Assembly (NCBI RefSeq): GCF_045862745.1
Contig: NZ_BQXN01000009.1
Coordinates: 1 to 64,000 of the forward strand
DNA from: Furfurilactobacillus entadae
GTDB lineage: Bacteria > Bacillota > Bacilli > Lactobacillales > Lactobacillaceae
DNA: 64,000 bases
Direction: 5' to 3'
The number at the start of each line of letters is the position of its first letter. Positions within the stretch are counted from its first letter, which is position 1. The notes under the pieces were generated by a model, which ran no database searches, was not told where the DNA came from, and saw only the letters and a list, made by a program, of their open reading frames with translations. Below are positions 16,088-24,500 of this stretch, in pieces. A program made the translations under genes and the position numbers.

Positions 16088-16359
16088 TTGGACCGCCTCC
16101 AATAAAAAGAAGATGGACTTTCTCTCATTCGAACAGCCTTAATTTTACCGATGTAACAATTAAATGACAAGGATGTTACAAGGATTTTTTTGACCTTTAA
16201 AAAGTCTCAAACTTCTTTAATAAAAGCTTACCTTTACCACGTCAATTAATTAACTAAGACAACATAAAATGCCCCCTTCACGATACGACATCATTGAATG
16301 GCTTCACGGTCAATCAATTAATGGACTTAATCGTTTGAAATGACTTTACAAGTTTGTTC

Positions 16360-16388
16360 TTGATTTTTGAAAAAACTTTTCATATAAT
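16360..16388 (+). promoter_or_regulatory. gnd promoter
   Basis: TTGATT (16360-16365), a 17-bp spacer and a perfect TATAAT (16383-16388) lie 43 bp before the gnd ATG. Confidence 0.75.
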
Positions 16389-16431
16389 CAAAGAGTAATA
16401 AAACACAAATACCGAAAGAGGGATTTCTCAA

Positions 16432-17331
16432 ATGAAATTAGGTTTAATCGGTTTAGGTAAAATGGGCCTGAACTTAGCAGAAAACATGATGGACCACGAT
16501 AACCAAGTTGTTGGTTTTGATTTAAACAAGGACTTCGTTGCCCAAGCAGTCACTGCTGGTGCAGAAAGCGCTGAATCATTGGAAGACATGGTTGCAAAAT
16601 TACCATCACCAAAAATTGTTTGGATCATGGTACCTGCCGGTAAGCCAACTGAAGCAACCATCGATAGCCTCCTCGACTTAATGAGTGCTGGTGACTACAT
16701 CATCGATGGTGGGAACTCTTTCTGGAAGGACTCCGTTGAAGACGCCAAGAAGGCTGAAGCCAAGGGCATCAACTTCTTTGACTGTGGAACTTCTGGTGGT
16801 CAATCAGGCGCTCGTCACGACGGTAACTTCATGATCGGTGGCACTAGCGCCGAAGCCTTTGAAACACTACGTCCTCTGTACGAAGGTATCGCCCAAAAAG
16901 ACGGTTACTTGTACACTGGCAAGCCTGGTTCAGGTCACTACCTGAAGATGGTCCACAACGGGATCGAATACGGGATGATGGAAGCCATTGGTGAAGGGTT
17001 CGATGTTTTGGAACACAGCCAGTTTGACTACAACAACGAAGACGTTGCCCGCCTGTGGAACAACGGTTCAGTTGTTCGTTCATGGTTGATCGAATTAGCG
17101 CAAGAAGCCTTTGCTAACGACGCTAAATTGGACAACATCAAGGGAACTATGCACTCATCTGGTGAAGGTAAGTGGACCCTTGAAGAAGCCATGGAACAAC
17201 AAGTGGCAACCCCTGTTATCGCAATGTCACTGTTGATGCGTTACCGTTCAATGGAAAACGATACCTTTACAGGTAAGGTTGTTTCATCATTGCGGAACGG
17301 CTTCGGTGGTCACGCCGTTGACAAGGCCTAA
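16432..17331 (+). CDS. gnd: 6-phosphogluconate dehydrogenase (decarboxylating), short NAD type
   Basis: A 299-residue enzyme of the short GndA/YqeC class that converts 6-phosphogluconate to ribulose 5-phosphate and CO2. Features are the N-terminal Rossmann motif GLIGLGKMGLNLA, the substrate signature GTSGGQSGARHDG near residue 123, and KMVHNGIEYGMM near 178 with its catalytic lysine. The class is about 170 residues shorter than the usual enzyme. The acidic residue after the second strand (FDLN) suits NAD rather than NADP; this cofactor call is inferred. It forms a pathway pair with the lactonase at 60102. A strong promoter and terminator flank it. Confidence 0.92.
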   Translation: MKLGLIGLGKMGLNLAENMMDHDNQVVGFDLNKDFVAQAVTAGAESAESLEDMVAKLPSPKIVWIMVPAGKPTEATIDSLLDLMSAGDYIIDGGNSFWKDSVEDAKKAEAKGINFFDCGTSGGQSGARHDGNFMIGGTSAEAFETLRPLYEGIAQKDGYLYTGKPGSGHYLKMVHNGIEYGMMEAIGEGFDVLEHSQFDYNNEDVARLWNNGSVVRSWLIELAQEAFANDAKLDNIKGTMHSSGEGKWTLEEAMEQQVATPVIAMSLLMRYRSMENDTFTGKVVSSLRNGFGGHAVDKA

Positions 17332-17354
17332 CCCAATTAATTGATTATCATTGC

Positions 17355-17390
17355 AACAGGTGACTGAAAATTCAGCCACCTGTTTTTTTG
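17355..17390 (+). terminator. gnd terminator
   Basis: The stem CAGGTGACTGAA / TTCAGCCACCTG (one mismatch) is followed by seven Ts. Confidence 0.85.
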
Positions 17391-17426
17391 CTCAAAAAGC
17401 ACCAGCAAATTCATGCATGAGGGTAC

Positions 17427-17470
17427 AAAAAAACGATTATCGACTCCCCATTGAGTCAATAATCGTTTTA
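17427..17470 (-). terminator. Terminator of the universal stress gene
   Basis: A long stem AAAACGATTAT-GACTC / GAGTC-ATAATCGTTTT lies just after the UspA-like stop, with Ts on the minus strand. Confidence 0.8.
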
Positions 17471-17475
17471 CTTTT

Positions 17476-17961
17476 TTACCGGACCACCAGAACAGAAACT
17501 GGTGAGTATTTAGCAACATACGCTGCCTGGCTCCCAAAGTACTTGGCAACCCCTTGCCGTGATAATGATCCCACAATGACGAGGTCAGGATCAACCTGTG
17601 GAATGACCTGCTTCACGATTGTATCACCAGGATCCCCTTCAGCAATTAAGGTCTTAACGACCTTCACACCGGAGTTTTCTGCAGTCTCACGGTAGTCATC
17701 CAGCCGCTTTTGAATGGCATCACGTTGCTGGTCCAGCATTTCTTTACTGAGCGCAGCGAAGACGTTCACATCCTGTTCTTCCAAGATGCTGACGATAACC
17801 AGTTCAGACTTGTCTTCCTTCGCCTGTTTGACCGCATATTGGTAGGCCAATTGTGCATCTGGCGAGTCATCGACCCCGACCAAGATCCGCTTATAATCGT
17901 ACACTTTTCCCTTAATGACGTCGGCCTTGTTCTTGCCGCTCTTCTTTTCATTATCTGACAT
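17476..17961 (-). CDS. Universal stress protein, UspA family
   Basis: A 161-residue single-domain UspA protein with an unusually charged N-terminal tail of about 22 residues. The Usp fold starts at YKRILVGVDDSPDAQLAY, and the nucleotide-binding loop VGSLSRQGVAKYFGSQA, typical of ATP-binding members, lies near residue 130. Members are induced by stress and starvation. The ribosome site AGGGGTGG precedes the ATG. It is monocistronic. Confidence 0.9.
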   Translation of the reverse strand: MSDNEKKSGKNKADVIKGKVYDYKRILVGVDDSPDAQLAYQYAVKQAKEDKSELVIVSILEEQDVNVFAALSKEMLDQQRDAIQKRLDDYRETAENSGVKVVKTLIAEGDPGDTIVKQVIPQVDPDLVIVGSLSRQGVAKYFGSQAAYVAKYSPVSVLVVR

Positions 17962-18024
17962 GGTTTACCCACCCCTTCTCTATCTATTGTAACCGTTAAC
18001 AAACATGGAAAGCTAGTCAAAACG

Positions 18025-18618
18025 CTATTTTTGCAATTGATCCACAAATTCCTTCGTTGCGATCAACGTTGTCTTCGTTTGGGTCATTTTAAGCGCCGGT
18101 TTTTCAGCACCCGTAATGACCTTTTTCTTCGTGTTGACCGTGTAGTTCATTGGTTGACCAGCGGCGCTAAACGTCAACTTGCTGTTAAAAGCAGACCCGC
18201 TTTGGTGATAGTTTGCTGGTTTGTGGGCCTTCTGATCTGCCGCTGTCTTATAAACAACCGTTGCTGTCGATTCCGGCGTCAACGTCAGTTTGTTGCCATC
18301 CTGTTTGACCGTACCGTCTGTGACCTGTTGCTGAATCCCAGAGATGCCCAGTGAAGTCGTCACTTGTTGCGTAAACCGATTGTCACCCTTACTAAACCGA
18401 ACCACCACTTTGTTTGTGAGTGATTTGTTCTTTCCGGCCGCACTTTGACTTTTAAACGTCCCTTGGTAAGCTTGCTGCTGCCAAAACGGTGTCTGTGTTG
18501 AAGCCTTTTTATCTGCATGCGCCGCTTGATTGCTCTGTGCTAAACAAAAACCCGCTGCGACCAGTAAAACGCCCTTCACTAAGTTACCCAACCAGCGTTT
18601 TGTCTGTGTTGTTGTCAT
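18025..18618 (-). CDS. Secreted protein of unknown function
   Basis: A 197-residue protein with a clear signal peptide: a basic start (KRWLGNLVKG), a hydrophobic core (VLLVAAGFCLAQ) and a likely cleavage after AHA near residue 35. There is no lipobox and no wall anchor, so it is probably released or loosely attached. The mature part is rich in Thr, Gln, Lys and Ser and looks like a small beta-rich domain. No family was recognised. It is monocistronic, with GGGGTAG as ribosome site and its own promoter and leader palindrome. Confidence 0.7.
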   Translation of the reverse strand: MTTTQTKRWLGNLVKGVLLVAAGFCLAQSNQAAHADKKASTQTPFWQQQAYQGTFKSQSAAGKNKSLTNKVVVRFSKGDNRFTQQVTTSLGISGIQQQVTDGTVKQDGNKLTLTPESTATVVYKTAADQKAHKPANYHQSGSAFNSKLTFSAAGQPMNYTVNTKKKVITGAEKPALKMTQTKTTLIATKEFVDQLQK

Positions 18619-18669
18619 TTATCCGTCTACCCCTTAATTAGCCCTGACTGCTTAACGATGCCAGTCAAC

Positions 18670-18687
18670 GTCATTCTCCAGAATGAC
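18670..18687. promoter_or_regulatory. Perfect palindrome in the leader of the secreted-protein gene
   Basis: GTCATTCT and AGAATGAC form an 8-bp perfect dyad with a 2-nt centre, 52 bp upstream of the ATG. It could be a repressor operator or a leader hairpin. Confidence 0.45.
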
Positions 18688-18718
18688 AGCTTTTTCTTTT
18701 TAGTTACTTCTGCTTTCT

Positions 18719-18747
18719 ATTATCGCAAACATTAGCAAACTTTTCAG
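18719..18747 (-). promoter_or_regulatory. Promoter of the secreted-protein gene
   Basis: On the minus strand CTGAAA (18742-18747), a 17-bp spacer and GATAAT (18719-18724) with an extended TGC just before it. The palindrome at 18670 lies about 30 bp downstream of the -10 box. Confidence 0.5.
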
Positions 18748-18802
18748 CGAAAAAAACTTGTTAATCCATTAGGAAACAACATCAATATTGGTCTCACAAA
18801 CC

Positions 18803-18848
18803 AAACAGCCGCAGTCACGGGTCATCTAACCCACGGCTACGGCTGTTT
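18803..18848 (-). terminator. Terminator-like hairpin after metI
   Basis: A long interrupted stem begins AAACAGCCG and ends CGGCTGTTT, 25 bp after the metI stop. The T tract on the minus strand is weak. Confidence 0.6.
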
Positions 18849-18872
18849 CAGATTCAATTACTGGTTGGCCAA

Positions 18873-19571
18873 TTACCGGTGATCTGTGCGTTTAGCCCAC
18901 CAATCACCAATGATTTGAACCAAAAATACTAACGCTAGGATGATGATCATCGCCATGATCGTAATGTCATTTTCAAACCGGTCGTACCCAATGCTGATAG
19001 CGGTGTTCCCAAGACCACCACCACCAATGGCACCCGCCATCGCGGTTAACCCGATCAAACTGATGATGGTCACCACAGACGTCCGAATGAGGTCTGGCAA
19101 TGCCTCCCGCAGATAAACGCGGAAGATGATTTGTAGCGGTGAGGCACCAACTGCTTCAGCCGCCTCAATGATGCCCCGATCCACATCAACCAAGGCATTT
19201 TGAACTTGACGGGCGTAAAACGGTGCACAGCCAATCGTCAAGGGGACTAACGCTGCCGTTGTCCCGATGGACGTCCCAACAATGAGCCGGGTAAACGGTG
19301 CAATCACTGCCAATAAAATAATGAACGGAATGGACCGGAAAATGTTGACCAGTTTATCCAGAATCCAGTACGTTGGCTGGTTGGCAAGAATCCCGCCAGG
19401 TGCTGTCACCACAAGGGTAATCCCAATAATTAACCCTAAGATCCCGGCAATCACACCGGAAATCAGTGTCATGTAAATTGTTTCCCACGTTGACTGAATG
19501 AAAACATCCGTATTTGTCACAACGTTTGGCATGAGTGATGCCCAAAAACCACTTGCTAATACTGTTCCCAT
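18873..19571 (-). CDS. metI: Methionine ABC transporter permease
   Basis: A 232-residue inner-membrane permease with about five membrane segments. The permease-ATPase contact loop is EAAEAVGASPLQIIFRVYLREALP near residue 150, and a glycine-rich TAMAGAIGGGGLG follows. This is the MetI pattern for uptake of D/L-methionine. The start at 19571 has GGAGGAG and follows the metN stop almost directly; longer in-frame starts overlap metN and are rejected. Confidence 0.92.
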   Translation of the reverse strand: MGTVLASGFWASLMPNVVTNTDVFIQSTWETIYMTLISGVIAGILGLIIGITLVVTAPGGILANQPTYWILDKLVNIFRSIPFIILLAVIAPFTRLIVGTSIGTTAALVPLTIGCAPFYARQVQNALVDVDRGIIEAAEAVGASPLQIIFRVYLREALPDLIRTSVVTIISLIGLTAMAGAIGGGGLGNTAISIGYDRFENDITIMAMIIILALVFLVQIIGDWWAKRTDHR

Positions 19572-19572
19572 G

Positions 19573-20700
19573 CTAGTTCTCCTCCGTTTCAGCGTCTTCA
19601 TCCGCCCGTTGTGCCAGTTCAGCACGGTAGGCAGGGACATCAATTTCACGAACCGTGACCCCTTGTTGCTTCACATAAGTCAACGCATCCGCCACCTGAT
19701 GACCTTCTCCACTCAGCACAAGCCCGAGGGTCCCAACCGGCGTATTTTGCAAAATTTCGACGTTTCCAAACAGGATGTTTGGCGTCACCTTAAACTGTTC
19801 ATACAACTGGGCAATCAGTGGTGCCTCTGTTGAATCCCCTGCATAAGACAAGACCACTAACCGATCATTCGCCCCCATTTGTTGGATGGCCGGTTGTTCG
19901 ACAACGTTTGCCAAGGCGGAATCAACCTGTGACGACGTTTCAATGAACTCCTTTGTCAACTGCTGCGTTGGGTTTGAGAAGATCGTTAACAGATCCCCCC
20001 GTTCGATCATTTCACCATTCTGCATCACGGCAACCTGATTACAAATTGCCTTAACGGCCTGCATTTCGTGCGTGATTAAAACGACGGTGAGCCCCAACGT
20101 TTCGTTTAAATGCTTCAACAACGCCAGGATGGCTGCCGTCGTCTTCGGGTCCAATGCGGACGTTGCCTCATCAGAGATCAAAATTTCCGGGTCGTTGGCC
20201 AACGCACGGGCAATCGCAACCCGCTGTTTTTGTCCACCTGACAACTGAGTTGGGTAGTCATTCTTTTTTTCAGCCAGGCCAACCAGGTCCAGTAATTGGT
20301 CCACCTTCGCTTGTTTTTCCGCCTTGCTCAGATTCTTGTTCAGCAACAACGGAAACATCACGTTATCACCAATGGTGCGCTCGTTCATTAAGTTAAAGTG
20401 TTGAAAGATCATCCCAATTTTAGTTCTGGCCTGGCGCAGTGTCTTCCCGGTCAATTGCCCCATATCCTGACCATTAACCACCACGGTTCCGGCCGTTTGC
20501 CGTTGCAGTTGGTTAATGACCCGGACGAGTGTACTTTTACCGGCACCAGAGTAACCAACAATGCCGTAAATATCACCGCGGTTAATCGTTAGGTTGACCT
20601 GTTTAACCGCTTGAACCGCGCGGTCAGCCTCTTTAAACGTTACATCAATGTCCGTTAACTCAATGATTGGGGTTGTCGTCGCCGTCGTTGTTTTCATCAT
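19573..20700 (-). CDS. metN: Methionine ABC transporter ATP-binding protein
   Basis: A 375-residue ATPase. Walker A is GYSGAGKSTLVR near residue 49, the signature is LSGGQKQRVAIARALA near 145 and Walker B is EILISDEATSALDP. The last 90 residues form a NIL (ACT-like) domain, which in MetN binds methionine and shuts down transport when the cell is replete. The C-terminus is an acidic tail. GAAAGGA precedes the tandem ATGs. It is the middle gene of metQ-metN-metI. Confidence 0.95.
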   Translation of the reverse strand: MMKTTTATTTPIIELTDIDVTFKEADRAVQAVKQVNLTINRGDIYGIVGYSGAGKSTLVRVINQLQRQTAGTVVVNGQDMGQLTGKTLRQARTKIGMIFQHFNLMNERTIGDNVMFPLLLNKNLSKAEKQAKVDQLLDLVGLAEKKNDYPTQLSGGQKQRVAIARALANDPEILISDEATSALDPKTTAAILALLKHLNETLGLTVVLITHEMQAVKAICNQVAVMQNGEMIERGDLLTIFSNPTQQLTKEFIETSSQVDSALANVVEQPAIQQMGANDRLVVLSYAGDSTEAPLIAQLYEQFKVTPNILFGNVEILQNTPVGTLGLVLSGEGHQVADALTYVKQQGVTVREIDVPAYRAELAQRADEDAETEEN

Positions 20701-20793
20701 TTTTTCCTTTCATTTCCCTGCCGATATGTTGCCGTAGTGCGGATGGTGCTTGCTATTCTATGTATGGGGGCGTCTTTGCCCCCGAATTGATGC

Positions 20794-21621
20794 TTACTTT
20801 TCAATCTTTAGGTTCCACGCTGGAATGGATGTTCCGTTAAAGTCCTTCTTGATCAACTGTGCGTTTCGTTCAGTTTGGTAAGCCTTCACGATTTCCTTGA
20901 TTGCCTTATTGTTCTTATCAGCCTTCCGTGCTGCGATGATGTTAATGTATGGCTTAACGTTATTATCGATCTTTTCAGCGTAAACGGCCTTTTTGATGTC
21001 GAGCTTAGCATCAACGGCGTACGTATTGTTGACCACAGCAGCCGTTGCAGAATCCAGTGACCGTGGTGTTTGGTCGGCAGCCACTGCGGTGATCTTAAGG
21101 TGCTTTGGATTAGCCGTAATGTCCTTTGGTGTTGGCAACTTGGCGTCATTCAGTTTGATCAAACCAGCATTCTTCAGAAGATTTAATGCCCGTCCCTCAT
21201 TAGTGGCGTCGTTTGGAATGACAATTTGGTCACCCTTCTTGAAGTCAGAAACGTCTTTGATCTTCTTGCTAAAGAGTCCCAGTGGCGCAACCACCGTTTT
21301 CCCAACGGCTGTTAAATCTGTCTTGTGGGCCTTATTCCATTGGTCCAAGAAGTAGTAGTGTTGGAACGCATTGATGTCAATCTGCTTATCACTCAAAGCC
21401 TGGTTCGGTTGCGTGTAATCCGTAAACGTAACGATCTTCAGGTTGATGCCCTTTTTCTTCACGTCCTTGGCAATTGGCTTCCAAATTTTTTCATCGTCAG
21501 TGCCAACGATTCCCACTTTAACGGTCGTCTCGTTGCTTGATTTGCCACACCCCGTTAACACGACTACCAGCGCTAACAACGTTGCTACACCCAATAATAA
21601 ATGCCGAATTTTTTTATTCAT
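20794..21621 (-). CDS. metQ: Methionine-binding lipoprotein
   Basis: A 275-residue lipoprotein with a signal peptide ending in the lipobox LTGC (Cys near residue 24). The mature protein is a NlpA/MetQ-type periplasmic-binding fold (KVGIVGTDDEKIWKPIAKDV, then QPNQALSDKQIDINAFQHYYF). It captures methionine for MetNI. The start at 21621 is set by GGGAGAG; the longer frame enters the T-box leader and is rejected. Confidence 0.93.
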   Translation of the reverse strand: MNKKIRHLLLGVATLLALVVVLTGCGKSSNETTVKVGIVGTDDEKIWKPIAKDVKKKGINLKIVTFTDYTQPNQALSDKQIDINAFQHYYFLDQWNKAHKTDLTAVGKTVVAPLGLFSKKIKDVSDFKKGDQIVIPNDATNEGRALNLLKNAGLIKLNDAKLPTPKDITANPKHLKITAVAADQTPRSLDSATAAVVNNTYAVDAKLDIKKAVYAEKIDNNVKPYINIIAARKADKNNKAIKEIVKAYQTERNAQLIKKDFNGTSIPAWNLKIEK

Positions 21622-21712
21622 AATCATCTCTCCCTTAATGTTGTTAGGCGCATTGCGCCACCTAAATAATTTACGGTACGCTTCACATGACGACTGATTT
21701 GGCTGGTAAAAC

Positions 21713-22005
21713 AAAAAAGCCCGCTTCTAATTATCAAAAATTAGAAGCGAGCCATCGCGTTACCATTCTAAGTTCAAGTCAAACTTCCATTTGACTTCTC
21801 ATCAACCGACACAAAGAAAGGGTCTAGAATTCCTTAGTAACGGTGTGCGCGGTAATGAGCGCCAAGTCATTGCTAACTCACCACTAGTTACCTAGTGGCT
21901 CGCTAACACCAATCGCAGGCCATATTCATCGGAGTCTCCCTGACCTGCTCTCAGCATACGCAGGCTTTCTGGACAGTTCAACTACGACTACTCTCCTGTT
22001 CAAAT
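21713..22005 (-). ncRNA. T-box riboswitch, methionine specifier
   Basis: The minus-strand leader of metQ holds the T-box antiterminator sequence AGAATGGTAACGCG (21756-21769), then a terminator stem GCTTCTAATT / AATTAGAAGC with six Ts (21713-21753). Stem I opens with AACAGGAGAGTAG near 22000. An ATG in the loop sequence GAATATGGCC (complement of 21921-21923) fits a methionine specifier followed by a purine. Uncharged tRNA-Met should therefore switch on metQNI. The part between stem I and the T-box also forms CCACTAG/CTAGTGG. Confidence 0.88.
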
Positions 22006-22033
22006 TGTTTAATCGTCATCTGAAATTAAATAA

Positions 22034-22062
22034 AGATTACCGCACTAAAAAAACGATGTCAA
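22034..22062 (-). promoter_or_regulatory. Promoter of the Met T-box and metQNI
   Basis: On the minus strand a perfect TTGACA (22057-22062), a 17-bp spacer and TAATCT (22034-22039). Confidence 0.8.
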
Positions 22063-22130
22063 CAATTTTTTTGAGAAAATGATGAGGCTAACCACGTTTT
22101 TCTCATAAATGTTTTTATAAAGCGGCCCCG

Positions 22131-23120
22131 TTAGCGGTTCAAAATACTTTCGATCTGGACCAATTCATCCGCCGTAAAGGCCAAATTATTCACGGCCTGA
22201 AGGTTACCTAACAAATGATCAACATGGGAGGCCCCAATAACAACACTGGTTACCACGTCATCATGCAAAAGCCAGGCCAATGCCATCTGCGCCAACGTTT
22301 GGCCACGGTCAGAAGCAAGCTTGTTCAGATCGTTCAGCTTTGCAACGACCTTATCTGCTCCCTGTTCAAGTGACAGTTTGTTACTCCAATGAATTGGCAT
22401 GTCAGCAGGGATTCCCTTTAAGTAGCGGTCCGTCAGTAACCCTTCAGCCAGCGGCCCGTACGCAACGAGGCCGAGCTTATTGTCCTTTAACACGTCGAGT
22501 AAACCATCTGCTTCAACGCTTCGGTTAATCATGTTGTAACTGCTCTGGTTCACGACAAATGGCGTGTGGTGTTCCTTAAAGAGCTTGGTAATGGCGGCCG
22601 TTTGGTCAGCTGTGAAGTTTGAAACCCCAACGTATAACGCCTTTCCTTGCCGAACCATCAGGTCCAACGTTTCAACCTGTTCTTCTAATGACGTGTTAGG
22701 ATCAAACCGGTGCATGTAAAAGACGTCGACATAATCTAAGTTCATCCGGGTTAAGGATAATTCCAGTGCGTTCATCAACGTCTTCCGTGATGAAAATTCA
22801 CCGTACGGGCCAGGCCACATGTGAAAGCCGGCCTTCGTTGTAATGACCAATTCGTTCCGGTAAGGTTTTAGGTCTTGTGCAAAGACGCGACCAAAGGTTT
22901 CTTCAGCGGTCCCATTACTTGGCCCGTAGTTTGACGCATTATCAAAACTAAAAATCCCGTTATCAAACGCCTTCAGCATGACTTCCCGACTGTTTGCGTA
23001 GGGTTGTTGATCCCCTAAGTTCCGCCACAATCCAAAACTGACTGCAGGGAGCATAAACCCTGTGTCTGCGACCCGGCGAACGGGCATGTTGTTATAACGT
23101 GTTTCATCTGCTTGATACAT
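22131..23120 (-). CDS. Aldo/keto reductase (YghZ/Gpr-like)
   Basis: A 329-residue NADPH-dependent reductase with the TIM-barrel AKR pattern. Features are FDNASNYGPSNGTAEETFGR near residue 58, with the catalytic tyrosine, and the lysine of VITTKAGFHMWPGPYG, which marks the YghZ / L-glyceraldehyde 3-phosphate reductase branch. YVDVFYMHRFDP follows. It probably reduces small aldehydes. GAGGAG precedes the ATG. It is monocistronic, downstream of the met promoter. Confidence 0.88.
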   Translation of the reverse strand: MYQADETRYNNMPVRRVADTGFMLPAVSFGLWRNLGDQQPYANSREVMLKAFDNGIFSFDNASNYGPSNGTAEETFGRVFAQDLKPYRNELVITTKAGFHMWPGPYGEFSSRKTLMNALELSLTRMNLDYVDVFYMHRFDPNTSLEEQVETLDLMVRQGKALYVGVSNFTADQTAAITKLFKEHHTPFVVNQSSYNMINRSVEADGLLDVLKDNKLGLVAYGPLAEGLLTDRYLKGIPADMPIHWSNKLSLEQGADKVVAKLNDLNKLASDRGQTLAQMALAWLLHDDVVTSVVIGASHVDHLLGNLQAVNNLAFTADELVQIESILNR

Positions 23121-23278
23121 ATAAAAACTCCTCTCTCACCTGTTTACAGCTTTCTATTCTACCGTATTTTACGGATGAACACGACTAAGAGACCGTCCTG
23201 ACACGCAGTTGGGAAAATTGGGCTAACGCCTCATCACTCATCTGTTTAGCTTTTCACCCATTGTTGTTTTAATGGTCT

Positions 23279-23315
23279 AAAAAAAAATCGTTCTTCCATC
23301 CATAGGAAAAACGAT
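23279..23315 (-). terminator. prs terminator
   Basis: ATCGTTTTTCC pairs with GGAAGAACGAT (one mismatch) across a 7-nt loop and is followed on the minus strand by about seven Ts. Confidence 0.8.
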
Positions 23316-23338
23316 CGTTTTAAAAATCACGCTTCTGA

Positions 23339-24325
23339 TTACCGTAACTTAACGTCCGGATTTTGCTTACTGATGAACAGCTCATCCACGGGTTGGTTGT
23401 TATGAATCCGCATGATGGCTTCACCCATCAATTCAGCCACCGAAATCACTTCCAGCTTATCAAACGCCTTCGTCTCAGGAACAGCAATTGAATCAGTCAC
23501 AATAACCTTCTTCAGTGGAGATTGATTTAGTGTTGCTGCTGCATTTCCGGAAAAGACGGCGTGGGTTGCCACGGCATAAACATCCTTGGCTCCGCCAGCC
23601 TTCAACACATCTGCTGAAATGGCCATCCGGTCTGCCGTATCGATCATGTCATCAATGATGATGGCCGTCTTGCCATCAACCTCACCGATAATGGAGTCTG
23701 GTTCAGGATCGAATTCATCCTCCGACCGGTTATCAATAATAGCAATCGGTGCCTTTAATAACTCGGCAAAGTTCCGGGCCCGTGAAACACCCGCATGATC
23801 CGGTGCCACCACGACCACATTGTCCAACAGATCATTTGTGTAGAAGTATTTGGCTAACAGTGGTGCACCCAGTAAATGATCCACCGGAATGTTGAAGAAC
23901 CCTTGCACCTGATCAGCATGAAGATCAAGCGTTAACACCCGGTCAACACCATCGATTTGGAGGAAGTTTGCAACCAACTTGGCTGTGATTGGTTCGCGGG
24001 ACCGCGCCTTCCGGTCAGCCCGAGCATAGCCATAGTATGGAAGAACCACGTTGATTTCACCGGCACTTGCCCGCCGTAACGCGTCAACCATGATCATCAC
24101 TTGCATAAACGAACTGTTAACGGGATCACTAACAGACTGAATGACGTACACTTCGTCGCCTCGAACACTTTCATCAATGCTGATGGCAATTTCGCCATCG
24201 GCAAACGTGCTAATCGTGGTGGGACTCAGCGGAATATCAATGGCCGCTGCGATTTTTTCAGCCAGTGGCCGGTTAGTGTTTAACGAAAACAGCTTAATGT
24301 TGCCGCTCGTATGTTGATCCTTCAT
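23339..24325 (-). CDS. prs: Ribose-phosphate pyrophosphokinase, divergent paralogue
   Basis: A 328-residue class I PRPP synthase fold: YYGYARADRKARSREPITAK near residue 108, LDLHADQVQGFFNIPVDHL and the PRPP strand IIIDDMIDTA near 230. PRPP supplies nucleotide, His and Trp synthesis. Oddly, the ribose-5-phosphate loop reads DDMIDTADRM where canonical enzymes have DD(I/M)IDTAGT, so the conserved Gly and Thr are Asp and Arg. This suggests a second, divergent Prs with altered activity; a canonical copy may lie elsewhere. GGAGGC precedes the ATG. It is monocistronic. Confidence 0.85.
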   Translation of the reverse strand: MKDQHTSGNIKLFSLNTNRPLAEKIAAAIDIPLSPTTISTFADGEIAISIDESVRGDEVYVIQSVSDPVNSSFMQVMIMVDALRRASAGEINVVLPYYGYARADRKARSREPITAKLVANFLQIDGVDRVLTLDLHADQVQGFFNIPVDHLLGAPLLAKYFYTNDLLDNVVVVAPDHAGVSRARNFAELLKAPIAIIDNRSEDEFDPEPDSIIGEVDGKTAIIIDDMIDTADRMAISADVLKAGGAKDVYAVATHAVFSGNAAATLNQSPLKKVIVTDSIAVPETKAFDKLEVISVAELMGEAIMRIHNNQPVDELFISKQNPDVKLR

Positions 24326-24500
24326 GATTGCCTCCGTGTTCTTAAATCAAGAATTTACCCACTCGTTGTGGGATGATGGCTGCCTTGCTTGACGCTGGGC
24401 GCCTCGTTACAGTCCGTTCATTTGAATACCACTATTATCGCAAGCCGCTCACGTAATGACAAGCCCTAAAGCAACCACGGGAGCGCTATCATGCTGATTT

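Noticed and set aside
18660..18700. Plus-strand terminator at the GTCATTCT palindrome
   Set aside because: The T run follows it on the plus strand, but no plus-strand gene lies upstream. It is better read as an operator or leader hairpin of the minus-strand secreted-protein gene.
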